A stretch of 64,000 bases of DNA, from assembly GCF_005144585.1 (NCBI RefSeq), contig NZ_SSMQ01000056.1, forward strand, positions 1 to 64,000, given 5' to 3'. This document shows positions 16,086-29,207 of the stretch, in pieces. Source of the stretch: Polyangium fumosum. Its GTDB lineage: Bacteria; Myxococcota_A; Polyangia; Polyangiales; Polyangiaceae. Position 1 is the first letter of the stretch. Every line of letters begins with the position of its first letter. The notes under the pieces are model-generated. The model searched no databases. It saw only the letters and a program-made list of their open reading frames with translations, and had not been told where the DNA came from. The position numbers and the translations under genes were made by a program.

Positions 16086-17576
16086 ATGCCTTCGCTGAAG
16101 ACGCCTTCTTCCGAGCCCATGCGCTGGGTGATCCTCGCCCTCGGTACGCTCGCGCTCTGCTTCTCCAACGGCGTTCACGCCAACGTCGTCGCGGCGTGGG
16201 TCGCGCCGGCTTTGATGTTGCGCTTCGTGATGATGTCGCCGCCGCGCTCCGGATTCGCCGTGACGGCGGTCGCGTGCGCCGTCGCCTCCTTCGTCACGTT
16301 CCGAGGCGCCATTCCCATGCCGGACGTGGAGTACGCCGTCACGAGCGTGATCTCCGGCCTGTTCGGCGCGATCCCTTATTTGCTGCACCGCCTCGTGGCC
16401 CCGCGCCTCGGAGGCGTACCGGGCTCCCTCGTGTTCCCTGCGGCAAATGTCACGCTTCTCTACGTGGTCTCTCTCGGCAGCCCGTTCGGCACGTGGGCGA
16501 ACGACGCGTACGTCGAGCTCGATTTCCTGCTGCTCTCGGAGCTCGCGTCGGTGACGGGGCTGTGGGGCGTCGCGTTCTTCGTTGCGTGGTTCGGAAGCGC
16601 AGTGCAGGGGCTCTTCGAATCTCGCGCGCCTCGCGAGAACCGAGCGCTCGCTGCGTTCGGCGGATGCTTGCTCCTCGCGCTCGGTTACGGCACCTGGGCC
16701 CGGTATACGCCCCTGCCCCCGCGTCCAACCGTGCGCGTCGCAGCGCTCAGCAATCCTTCGACCCTGAGTGACCTCTTCTTCCAAGGCTGCGCCTCACGCG
16801 AGGACACCACCTGCCGCGCCGAACACAGCCGCGCACGTCTCGACGTCCTCTTCGAGATGTCCAAAACCGCCGCACAAAAGGGCGCGCGGGTGATCGTCTG
16901 GTACGAAGGCGCGGCGCAATACGACGAAGGACTCGAGCCCGCGTTCGTCGCGCGCGCCCAGGACTTCGCTCGCCAACACGACGTCCATCTCGTCGCCGGC
17001 GCCCTCCAGGTCCCCCGGGATCCCAACGCGCTGATGACCAACAAGGCGATGGTGTTCACGCCCGAGGGCCGCCTCGCGTTCGAATACGTGAAATCGATCC
17101 CGGTGCCTGGCGAGCCGATCGTCGCGGGCAAGGGCGAGGTGCAAACGCTCGACACGCCGTACGGACGCCTCGGCGTGATCATCTGCTTCGACGCCGACTT
17201 CCCCGCGCTCGGCCGCCAGGCTTCGCAGCGCGGCGTCGATCTGCTGCTCGTGCCGGCCAACGATTGGCGCGCGATCACGCCGCTGCACGGCGAGATGACG
17301 GTGTTCCGCGCGATCGAGGGCGGCTTCAGTCTCGTGCGGGCCGCGAGCAACGGCCTGTCGGTCGCGACCGACGCGCGCGGCGTGCGCCTCGGGTCGAACG
17401 ATTCCTTCGCCTCGCCTGGCGCCATCTTGTACGCCGACGCGCCGATGGCGGGCCGCGCGACCCTTTACGCCAGATACGGCGACGTTTTTGCTTCCCTCTG
17501 CGCCCTCGCGCTCGCAGCCCTCACAACCAGCGCAATCGGGTCGGCTCTTCGGCGGCGGGGCGAGCAAAGTCGATGA
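16086..17576 (+). CDS. apolipoprotein N-acyltransferase-like membrane protein
   Basis: A 496-residue protein with five to six hydrophobic helices in the first 210 residues and a carbon-nitrogen hydrolase domain after them. A further C-terminal helix follows (about 460-480). The nitrilase triad is visible: Glu in IVWYEGA, Lys in EYVKSIPVPGE and Cys in VIICFDADFP. ARYGDVFA near the end matches Lnt proteins, which add the third acyl chain to lipoproteins. It could also be a related transacylase. Start is uncertain among 16047, 16059 and 16086; the last clears the palindrome. It is divergent from PadR, so probably repressed by it. Whether this is the housekeeping Lnt or a paralogue cannot be told here. 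Confidence 0.87.
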   Translation: MPSLKTPSSEPMRWVILALGTLALCFSNGVHANVVAAWVAPALMLRFVMMSPPRSGFAVTAVACAVASFVTFRGAIPMPDVEYAVTSVISGLFGAIPYLLHRLVAPRLGGVPGSLVFPAANVTLLYVVSLGSPFGTWANDAYVELDFLLLSELASVTGLWGVAFFVAWFGSAVQGLFESRAPRENRALAAFGGCLLLALGYGTWARYTPLPPRPTVRVAALSNPSTLSDLFFQGCASREDTTCRAEHSRARLDVLFEMSKTAAQKGARVIVWYEGAAQYDEGLEPAFVARAQDFARQHDVHLVAGALQVPRDPNALMTNKAMVFTPEGRLAFEYVKSIPVPGEPIVAGKGEVQTLDTPYGRLGVIICFDADFPALGRQASQRGVDLLLVPANDWRAITPLHGEMTVFRAIEGGFSLVRAASNGLSVATDARGVRLGSNDSFASPGAILYADAPMAGRATLYARYGDVFASLCALALAALTTSAIGSALRRRGEQSR

Positions 17577-17703
17577 ACTGCACCGAGCACCGACACGAGC
17601 GCCGAGCCGTGGCACGCCTTCGTACGCGCCGTCGTCGACACGCACCCCATGCCGGCGACAAAGATCCCTTACGCTGCGCGCCGCGGTGACGTATCGTCGT
17701 GCC

Positions 17704-18165
17704 ATGTCGTGTGATCGCCGCTTCGTCCTCCTGCTCCTGCTCGCCGCGTGTGGCGGCACCTCCTCGCCGCCACCTGCGGAGCCCGCCGCGCGTACCGCCG
17801 CCGATCTCGGGCCGATGTGCCATCGCTACTACGCGCGGCAAGCCACGTGCAACGACGACTACCTATCCGCGGTGCTCGACCTCCGCATCGAGCTCGACAT
17901 GCCGAAGGGCATTGGCGAGCGCGTCAAGACCGAGGGGCGCGACGTGGTTCTGAAGGAATCACGCGTCCAGTGGGAGAGCGACATGGAGCCCGCGAAAATC
18001 GACGCGATGTGCGACGCGATGGCGACTCGCACCCCCGCCGACCAACTGGAGCGGCTGCTCAAGCAAGGCGACGCCTGCGAGGCGGCGGCCGACTGCAAGG
18101 CGTTCGCGACCTGCGCGGTCGGGACCGAACGGTCGTACATCGCGTCGGGCGCGACACACCACTAA
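17704..18165 (+). CDS. small lipoprotein, unknown function
   Basis: A 153-residue protein with a short signal peptide and lipobox LLAAC at about residue 16, a Pro/Ala-rich linker, then a helical mature region with six cysteines spaced CHRYYARQATC, CDAMATRTP, CEAAADC and C. Chance is unlikely because the cysteine pairs fall in a regular pattern like other small myxobacterial lipoproteins. The longer frame from 17488 is rejected since it runs over the end of the previous gene without a signal. Function unknown. Confidence 0.72.
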   Translation: MSCDRRFVLLLLLAACGGTSSPPPAEPAARTAADLGPMCHRYYARQATCNDDYLSAVLDLRIELDMPKGIGERVKTEGRDVVLKESRVQWESDMEPAKIDAMCDAMATRTPADQLERLLKQGDACEAAADCKAFATCAVGTERSYIASGATHH

Positions 18166-18225
18166 GCGGAATCGCGCACCAGCAAGTGTGGAGCGACTCG
18201 CGCCTCCGAGCGGGAACCTCGACGC

Positions 18226-18678
18226 ATGACACCTCTCCTTCGCTTTTACAGCGTCCAAGACGCCTATGGCGAGTTCTCCAATTTCGCGCCGTATCCCGTC
18301 TTCCTGGACAAGAAACGCTGGCCGACCTCGGAGCACTATTTTCAGGCCCAGAAGTTTCTCGATCCAAAGGTGCAGGAGCGCGTTCGCTGCGCGTCCACGC
18401 CGCTGCTCGCGGCACGGCTCGGGCGCGATCGGCGACAAAAACTCCGCGCTGACTGGGAATCGGTGAAGGTTTCGGTGATGCGCCGGGCGGTCGAAGCCAA
18501 GTTCCGGCAACATGACGACCTGGCCAAGCTCCTCCTGTCGACGGCAGACGCTCCCCTTATCGAGCACACCGACACCGATTCATTCTGGGGCGACGGCGGG
18601 GACGGCTCGGGCAAAAACATGCTCGGGCGCATTCTCATGGACGTCCGCACGATCCTGCAGACGGAAAGACGGCCTTGA
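18226..18678 (+). CDS. NADAR family N-glycosidase (YbiA-like)
   Basis: A 150-residue cytosolic protein of the NADAR/YbiA family. It opens RFYSVQDAYGEFSNFAPYPV and continues WPTSEHYFQAQKF, both signature stretches of the family. The C-terminal part has DSFWGDGGDGSGKNMLGRILM, again conserved. YbiA proteins hydrolyse the N-glycosidic bond of early riboflavin-pathway intermediates, which are reactive; other NADAR proteins act on ADP-ribose adducts. Length matches the family. It converges on smpB with a 21-base gap. Confidence 0.93.
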   Translation: MTPLLRFYSVQDAYGEFSNFAPYPVFLDKKRWPTSEHYFQAQKFLDPKVQERVRCASTPLLAARLGRDRRQKLRADWESVKVSVMRRAVEAKFRQHDDLAKLLLSTADAPLIEHTDTDSFWGDGGDGSGKNMLGRILMDVRTILQTERRP

Positions 18679-18679
18679 G

Positions 18680-18700
18680 ATGCCGTCACGAGCCCGGCAT
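18680..18700. terminator. weak hairpin between convergent genes
   Basis: ATGCCG at 18680-18685 pairs with CGGCAT at 18695-18700 across a 9-base loop in the gap between the NADAR gene and smpB. Stem is short and there is no T-tract; terminator role is tentative. Confidence 0.3.
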
Positions 18701-19182
18701 TACCCGCCGCGGCGCTGGCGGGCACGCAGCTCTTGCAGCGCTTCGCGTTCCTCGGTGCGCTCGGCGATGGCGGCGCGCTTGTCGTGGACCTTCTTCCCGC
18801 GACCGACGCCGAGGGCCACCTTCACGTGGCCATTCCGGAAATGCAGATCGAGCGGCACGAGCGTGTAGCCCTCGCGCATGATGGCGCGCTCGATCTGCTG
18901 AATCTCGCGCGCGTGGAGGAGCAGCTTGCGCGCGCCGCGCTCGTCGTGCGGAAATGCGCGGGCGTGGAAGAAGGATGCGATGTGCATGTTCCTCAGCCAT
19001 ACCTCGCCCCGCTCGACCACCGCGAACGCATCGGCCAGGTGCACGCGCCCCTCCCGCAGCGACTTCACCTCGCTCCCGCGCAGCACGATGCCCGCCTCGT
19101 ACCGGTCCGATAGCTCGTAGTGGAACGTCGCCGCGCGGTTCCGCGCGATGACGTGCTCGTCGCTTTGCTTCCGTCCTGTCAT
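18700..19182 (-). CDS. smpB: SsrA-binding protein SmpB
   Basis: A 160-residue small basic protein that binds tmRNA and delivers it to stalled ribosomes for trans-translation. Recognised by VIARNRAATFHYELSDRYEAGIVLRGSEVKSLREG at the start (OB-fold region), the conserved LLLHAREI, and the basic tail GRGKKVHDKRAAIAERTEEREA that enters the decoding centre. Length is typical. No tmRNA (ssrA) gene was recognised near it. It is convergent with the NADAR gene and preceded by a 418-base non-coding region. Confidence 0.97.
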   Translation of the reverse strand: MTGRKQSDEHVIARNRAATFHYELSDRYEAGIVLRGSEVKSLREGRVHLADAFAVVERGEVWLRNMHIASFFHARAFPHDERGARKLLLHAREIQQIERAIMREGYTLVPLDLHFRNGHVKVALGVGRGKKVHDKRAAIAERTEEREALQELRARQRRGG

Positions 19183-19600
19183 GGGCGGCGTCTTTTTGAT
19201 GTCCTGGGCCCCAGCGCTGGGACGGGCAAACGGTCTGCAAGAAGAGACTCCATGTCTACCGACGAGAGTCTACGCATCGCGCATGCGCAGGGAAAGTGCG
19301 ATGGAGACGCTCGGCTTCGGAAATCGCGCACCCGTTCTCGCGAACGTGCCATGGCCCGAGCAAGTACGTCCGCGGACCAGCGATCTACGGCGCAGCCCCA
19401 TCCTCCGACGCGCCCGGAGCGCCGCCATCCGGCCCTCGTCCGAGCGAAACCTCTTCAGCGCCTCGTCACGGCCGAGGTCCGAAAGCGCAAATCAACGACT
19501 CTCTTGTAGCTCGGCGAAGTTCGTGAGATACGCGCCCGTCGTGGGCCAAGGCCCGGGGCAGACAAGGATCTCCTCGTCCAGAGAGGGTGGAGCGCTTCGC
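19183..19600. other. intergenic region upstream of smpB and the GyrB-like gene
   Basis: A 418-base gap between divergent smpB and the GyrB-like gene. Frames are open across it but show no start with a ribosome site and no recognisable domain. The only distinct element is a perfect 12-base palindrome CCCAGCGCTGGG at 19210-19221, 28 bases upstream of smpB. I looked for tRNA or tmRNA here and saw none. Confidence 0.55.
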
Positions 19601-20695
19601 ATGATCGACTCCGATGCGGACATCGATGCCATCCGTCGCAGGCCAGGGATGTTCATTGGTGACGTCCACGACGGCAGTGGCTTGTTGCACATGGTGTGGG
19701 AGCTGCTTGCGAATGCGCTCGATGAGCATGTTCGAGGCTCTTGCCGGGCCGTGTCGGTCGAAGTTGGCGAAGACGGCTCGATGACGGTTCGGGACGACGG
19801 CCGTGGGATCCCTGTCGATCGAGTCGATGGGGTTCCTTTCGTTCAGAAGGCCCTCACGTCCCTGCACCGAACGCCCACCTTCGATGGCCACACGCCCCAC
19901 GAGCATGTGGGACTGCATGGCGTCGGGTTGGTTGCGGTGAATGCCTTGTCCTCGTGGCTCAGCCTCGAGATCTTTCGGGACGAAAAGCACTACAGACAGC
20001 GCTACGAACGCGGTATCCCTTGTGACGCCCTCGAAGCGGTCGGCTCGACGAGCCAAACGGGGACGGCAATCACGTTCCTTCCCGACCCGACCATCTTTTC
20101 GAACCCGTGGTTCAACGCAGGCGCCATCGCTACACGGCTGCGCGAACTCGCATGCCTCGTGCCCTCGCTGAGCTTCTCCTTTGTCGATCATCGGAGGCAC
20201 CACTTCCACGAGCCGCGCGGCATTCGCGTATTTCTTGAAAGAACACGCTCCCCAGGCAAGCGTATCTTCGGCGTCGTCGCCGTCGAAGAGGTCGAGAATG
20301 ACATCTCGGTCGAGGTGGCGATGGAGTGGCGAGATCATCCCCGGACGTCGATTGACAGTTTCGCCAACATTCAACGTACGACCGAGGGCGGCACGCACGT
20401 CCGAGGTCTATTGAATGGCTTGGCTCGTGGGCTGCGGGATGTCGAAGGAGCGCGCGTGAACAAGCGATCGCTGGAGCAACTCCGCGACATCGTTGCCAGC
20501 GGCTTGCATGCAGTCGTTTGCGTCCGGCTCCGGGACCCCACCTATGCGTCCCCTACGACGAGCAGACTCGCAACACCGGCAGTGGCAACCGTCGTTTCGG
20601 CGGTGGTGCGCCGCGCCTTCGCGCATGAACTTCGACACAACGCTGAACTACGAGCGCATATCGTCGGCCAGATCAAACGCGTCGACCACCCTTGA
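19601..20695 (+). CDS. GyrB-like ATPase/transducer protein lacking TOPRIM domain
   Basis: A 364-residue protein matching only the N-terminal half of type IIA topoisomerase B subunits. The GHKL ATPase is clear: RRRPGMFIG, then WELLANALDEH with the catalytic-type Glu34 and Mg-binding Asn38, RDDGRGIP, and the lid GLHGVGLVAVNALSSWL. The transducer follows, with GGTHVRGLLNGLARGL. It stops at the point where TOPRIM would begin, and the next bases belong to an opposite-strand gene, so it is not a frameshift remnant of a full GyrB. The QTK loop lysine that contacts ATP gamma-phosphate is replaced (PTTSR, residues 318-322). It may be a dimerising ATP-binding regulator rather than a topoisomerase. Confidence 0.85.
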   Translation: MIDSDADIDAIRRRPGMFIGDVHDGSGLLHMVWELLANALDEHVRGSCRAVSVEVGEDGSMTVRDDGRGIPVDRVDGVPFVQKALTSLHRTPTFDGHTPHEHVGLHGVGLVAVNALSSWLSLEIFRDEKHYRQRYERGIPCDALEAVGSTSQTGTAITFLPDPTIFSNPWFNAGAIATRLRELACLVPSLSFSFVDHRRHHFHEPRGIRVFLERTRSPGKRIFGVVAVEEVENDISVEVAMEWRDHPRTSIDSFANIQRTTEGGTHVRGLLNGLARGLRDVEGARVNKRSLEQLRDIVASGLHAVVCVRLRDPTYASPTTSRLATPAVATVVSAVVRRAFAHELRHNAELRAHIVGQIKRVDHP

Positions 20696-20723
20696 AATCA
20701 ACGTCCGCGCTGGCGCGGGTCGA

Positions 20724-21986
20724 TCATGCCCTGACGCCACGCCGAGGTAAAGACGCCCGCCCCTTTCCCCGCACCGCATACGCAATGCCGTCCTGCAACG
20801 ACGCGAGCGTCACCACGCCGCCGAGATCCGCGCCGAGGTCGACCAGCGCCTGCGCCACGGCGGGCCGGATGCCCGTCATGATCACCTCTGCGCCGAGCAG
20901 CTTCGCCGCCCGCGCGGCGCGCACGAGCACCTCGGCCACGTGGGTATCGACGTTGCTCACGCCGGTCACGTCGACGACGACGATCTGCGCCCCGCGAGCG
21001 TCCACCCCGCGCAGCATCGTCTCCACGAAATGCGCCGCGCGCACCTCGTCGATGGCCCCGATGAGCGGAATGGCCACCGCCTCGTCCGTGAGGGGGACGA
21101 GCGGCGTCCCGATCTCCTGAATGGCCAGCCGTTGCGCCTCGATGATCTGCTCCTGGAGCCGCCGCTGCTCCTGGGCCGCGCGCCTCTGTTCCGTCACGTC
21201 GCGCCCAAAGATCGCCAGGCGCGCGGGCCGTCCGTCGCCATTCCGCACCGGATACGCGGTCACCTCGAACCAGCGCTCGTCGCGCGCGGCATCGAAACGC
21301 GCAGGGGTGCCGGTGCGCCGCACCTCCTCCACCAAAAAGGCCCGGCGGTCCGGCTCATCGAGCGGGAAGACGTCGCGCCTCCCGACCGCCTCCGCCGGAG
21401 AGCACCCGAGCCGACCCGCGGCCGCCTGGTTGGCCATGACGACCACGCCTTCGAGATCCACGAGCAGGAGCAGATCCGTCGACGCGTCGAGCATGGCCTG
21501 CGCGCGCGCCTGGCTCTCGCCCAGCCGCTCCTCGGCCCTGCGCTCGGCCGTCACGTCCGTCGCGATGCCGCCGATCCAGCGAATGGTCCCCTCGCCGTCG
21601 CGTATGGGGAACTTGATGGATCGGTATACCTGTATGCCGTCGTCCCCTGGGCCAGACTCTTCCGCCACGATGGCTTCGCCCTTCGCGACCACCAGGCGAT
21701 TGTTCTCCCTCCAGGCCGCGAAGACTTCGGGAGGAAAGAACTCGCTGGCGTTGTGCCCGACGATCTCGGAGACGTCCTTTCGGCCCATGAAGGCCGCGCA
21801 GGAATGGTTCGTGTGGCTGTACGTGTCCTCCAGATCCATCACGAAGATGAGCGCCGGGACGTGGTCGATGATCGTCTGCGTGACTCGATCTCGCTGCCGG
21901 ACGGTCTCCTCGAGCTCGGCCACACGCTTGCGTAGCGTATCGTTCTCGAGCCTCAGCCTCTCGACGATTTCCATCTCGTTCGTCAT
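20724..21986 (-). CDS. PAS-PAS-STAS sensor protein (RsbR-like)
   Basis: A 420-residue cytosolic signalling protein. An N-terminal coiled coil (ERLRLENDTLRKRVAELEE) leads to two PAS domains: about 35-165 ending GGIATDVTAERR, and about 170-285 ending AIFGRDVTEQRR. A helical linker and a C-terminal STAS domain (about 305-410) follow. The STAS contains VVVDVTGVSNVDT, with Thr/Ser at the place phosphorylated in RsbR/RsbS. Such proteins build stressosomes or modulate anti-sigma kinases. No RsbT-type kinase lies next to it here. ATG 21986 is chosen for GGAGG just upstream. Confidence 0.9.
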   Translation of the reverse strand: MTNEMEIVERLRLENDTLRKRVAELEETVRQRDRVTQTIIDHVPALIFVMDLEDTYSHTNHSCAAFMGRKDVSEIVGHNASEFFPPEVFAAWRENNRLVVAKGEAIVAEESGPGDDGIQVYRSIKFPIRDGEGTIRWIGGIATDVTAERRAEERLGESQARAQAMLDASTDLLLLVDLEGVVVMANQAAAGRLGCSPAEAVGRRDVFPLDEPDRRAFLVEEVRRTGTPARFDAARDERWFEVTAYPVRNGDGRPARLAIFGRDVTEQRRAAQEQRRLQEQIIEAQRLAIQEIGTPLVPLTDEAVAIPLIGAIDEVRAAHFVETMLRGVDARGAQIVVVDVTGVSNVDTHVAEVLVRAARAAKLLGAEVIMTGIRPAVAQALVDLGADLGGVVTLASLQDGIAYAVRGKGRASLPRRGVRA

Positions 21987-22114
21987 CACGCCTCCCGCGC
22001 GGATGAACTTTACCAGGCCCCTCCCCAACAGAACAGAGAGGAAAACGCTGCCCTGACCGCTGTAGAATCGGCGAAGTACGCTGGATCGCTCCCCCGGGGC
22101 GTGCCAATCCCGGC

Positions 22115-23127
22115 TCAGCGTGCCTTGGAGCGATTGCGCTTCGATCCATCCATGCTGGAAAGTACGGAGGCGGTGTTCATGGGGCCTTGCAGCACGTAGG
22201 TAGCGAACGGCCCGTTGTTCAGGGAGCAGCCTTGGCAAAGGTTGCCGTAGCGATAGTAGCCGCTGCTCACGTCGTACCCGCAGGTCGTGGTGGCCGCGCC
22301 GAACAAGCATGAACCGAGCGAATCATCGTTGATGAATCCGAGCGCCTTGCAGGTCGTCATGGTCTGACCGGCGACGGCGTTGATCCGATCGAGCGGTCGA
22401 TTGTTGCCCGTGGCGCGGAGGCCCCACATCTCGCAGACGCCGGCCGCGTGGTCGAGGACGCTCGTCATGACGTAATCGAGGTTCGAGCCCTCGCGGGTCC
22501 TGCCCTGGTGGACGCCCTGCGTCTCGGTGCAGAGCGCGACGCCGAGGGCCATGTCGCAATAGGCGAAGAATGGATTCTGCCCGTTCGGCGCGACCCAGTA
22601 TTCCCCGTCGGGCGAGCCCGGGCACTGGGCTTTCTGCGCGGCGCAATCGACCGCGGCCGGCACGCAAGCACCCGCGACGCAGTTGAGGCCCGTGCCGCAC
22701 TGGGCCGTCTGGGTGCAAGCCGTGCAGACCCCGTCGACGCACAGATGGAAGGCGCAATCGTCCGTTCACGCAATCGGAGCCACTCAGGCAACCCTCCCCG
22801 TCGGCGCAGGGGCCACAGATGGCGCCGCCGCAGTCGACACCTGTCTCGGTGCCATTCTTCACGGCATCCGCGCACGTCGGCTCCGCCCCGCCACTCCCGC
22901 CAGCTCCACCCGCCCCGCCACTCCCGCCAGCGCCACCCGCGCCGCCCATGCCGCCGGCCCCGCCCGTGCCGCCCACGCCGCCGGCTCCACCCACGCCACC
23001 GCTCCCCGCTTCACCGCCGGCCCCGCCGTTGCCCGGGGGGTGGGGTCACCGCGTCCCCGCCACAGGCGACGACCAGAAGGGCGGACACGAACGCCCCCGA
23101 CCAAACTCCGAAACGCGAATGTTGCAT
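22115..23127 (-). pseudogene. Gly-rich lipoprotein with fibrinogen-like domain, twice frameshifted
   Basis: Three frames join into one protein of about 336 residues if two extra bases are skipped. Frame one starts at 23127 (AGGCTCGC upstream) with a signal peptide and lipobox VVAC and breaks at a run of six G (plus strand 23035-23040). Frame two holds the GGAGG linker and a Cys-rich DCGG...CADGEGC module and breaks near 22766-22772. Frame three has CVDGVCTACTQTAQC and then DGEYWVAPNGQNPFFAYCDM, like fibrinogen-related C-terminal domains of secreted lectins. Each break needs one inserted base. It is either a decaying gene or sequence error; the G6 run could also permit slippage. Confidence 0.7.
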
Positions 23128-23390
23128 GCGAGCCTCCTTTTACACGAGTGGCAAACCGATAGAAGACCGCAATTGGGAGACGACGTCAATGGACACCGTT
23201 GCTCTCTCCGATCTCGAGTGCTAGCGCTCTTCCTATTTGCACCATCCGCTTGCAACCCGGCTGCGTTATGCCCCCGTGCGTTGCGACGACGGCGCCGTGG
23301 CCTGAGGGGTGCTGAGATGGCATTCGAGGCACGACGGGACGCGTCGATGGGTCTTCGCGTCCGCCCGCGAAGATGGTAGATGCCCGGCCC

Positions 23391-23903
23391 ATGAGCCAGG
23401 CCACGATTCGTCGCGCCACGCCCGCCGACACCGAGACCTTGCGCGCGCTCGCCTGCGCGACCTTCGTCGAGACCTTCGGCCACCTCTACCCGCCCGAGGA
23501 CCTGCGCGACTTCCTTGAAACGGCCTACGCCGAGGACAGGGCCCGGGGCGAGCTGTCCGATCCGGCGCAGGCCCTCTGGCTGGCCGAGGCGGATGGCCGC
23601 GCCGTCGGGTATGCCCACGTGGGGCCGTGCAGGCTACCGCACGAGGACGTCACGCCCGCGTGTGGCGAGTTGAAGCGCCTCTATGTGCTGAAGACCGAGC
23701 AGGGCTCCGGTCTGGGCAGCCGGCTGCTGAAGCTCGCGCTGGATTGGCTGGAGCGACCCGGGCGCCTCCTGTGGATCGGCGTGTGGTCGGAGAACCACGG
23801 CGCCCAGCGGCTTTACGGCAAGCACGGCTTCGTGAAGGTGGGCGAATACGAATTTCCGGTCGGGCGTGTGCGGGACCGCGAGATCATCCTGCGCCGCGGC
23901 TGA
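23391..23903 (+). CDS. GNAT family N-acetyltransferase
   Basis: A 170-residue acetyltransferase. IRRATPADTETLRALA is the typical first strand and helix. ELKRLYVLKTEQGSGLGSRLLKLAL is motif A with the acetyl-CoA pyrophosphate loop (Q-G-S-G-L-G). WSENHGAQRLYGKHGFVKVGEYEF is motif B with the Tyr that often acts as general acid. The substrate may be a small amine, peptide or protein N-terminus; sequence does not say. ATG 23391 is preferred over 23373 because it aligns with the family start. It stands alone before the hairpin-rich spacer. Confidence 0.92.
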   Translation: MSQATIRRATPADTETLRALACATFVETFGHLYPPEDLRDFLETAYAEDRARGELSDPAQALWLAEADGRAVGYAHVGPCRLPHEDVTPACGELKRLYVLKTEQGSGLGSRLLKLALDWLERPGRLLWIGVWSENHGAQRLYGKHGFVKVGEYEFPVGRVRDREIILRRG

Positions 23904-24532
23904 CATCATATTCAGCGGCAAGTTCGACGAGGAAGCCAACAAGACCAACAACCCTCCTGGCGGACCCCCTCGACCCTCCCCAACGACCGTCCCCTCCCCC
24001 CGAAAGACGCCCTCGTCCCTGTTCGACGACGGCGCCATCCCTCCCCAAAAGGCTCTCACCCCTCTCGGACGACGCTCTCGTCCCTCCCCTTCAACGCTGA
24101 CCATCCCCGCCGAGCCCCTCCCGTCCCCCGTTCGCAACCCCTCGTCCCTTCCGGGACAGGGTTCTCCGTCTCCGCGAGGACATGCTCGACCCTCTTGCAG
24201 GAGGGTCTCGTCCTTCCCCGCAGGGACGGTCCTTCCTCCCCGAGACCCCCGCGCCCCTTCCGGAGGAGGGTCTCCTCCCCCTCGAAGACGCTCCCGACCC
24301 TCTTGCAAGAGGGTCTCACCCTCCCGGAAGACACGCTCACCTGTCTCTGGAGATGGTCTCCCCCCTCCCGGAGACGGTCTCACCGATACGTCCGTTCGCT
24401 CGCTACCCACCAAAAACATGACGCCGAGCGTGCCCGCGGTCACCACGGAGGATCCGAGAAAACACGCGCGCCCGATGCTAGCATCGCTCCCCCGAAGCGA
24501 GGACGAGGGGCGGGAGGCACGAACGAACGGCG
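23904..24532. repeat. pyrimidine-rich spacer with repeated hairpins
   Basis: A 629-base non-coding stretch with strong C/T bias on the plus strand. It contains degenerate units with CCCTC...GAGGGTCTC. Two nearly identical stem-loops are clear: GACCCTC at 24188-24194 with GAGGGTC at 24201-24207, and the same stem at 24296-24302 with 24309-24315, 108 bases apart with loops TTGCAG and TTGCAA. Further weaker CGGAG...GGTCTC copies occur to 24385. Open frames cross it on both strands but encode low-complexity Pro/Ser or Gly/Glu/Arg peptide without a domain. It precedes the kinase gene and would include its leader. Confidence 0.55.
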
Positions 24533-29197
<4,665 letters not shown>

Positions 29198-29207
29198 CAC
29201 AGGAGCC

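Noticed and set aside
19183-19600. tmRNA (ssrA) gene next to smpB
   Set aside because: No tRNA-like ends or tag-reading frame recognised on either strand.
23030-23046. Programmed ribosomal frameshift at the G6 run
   Set aside because: No slippery heptamer plus stimulatory structure evident, and a second unrelated break exists downstream in the same gene; decay, error or phase variation are simpler.
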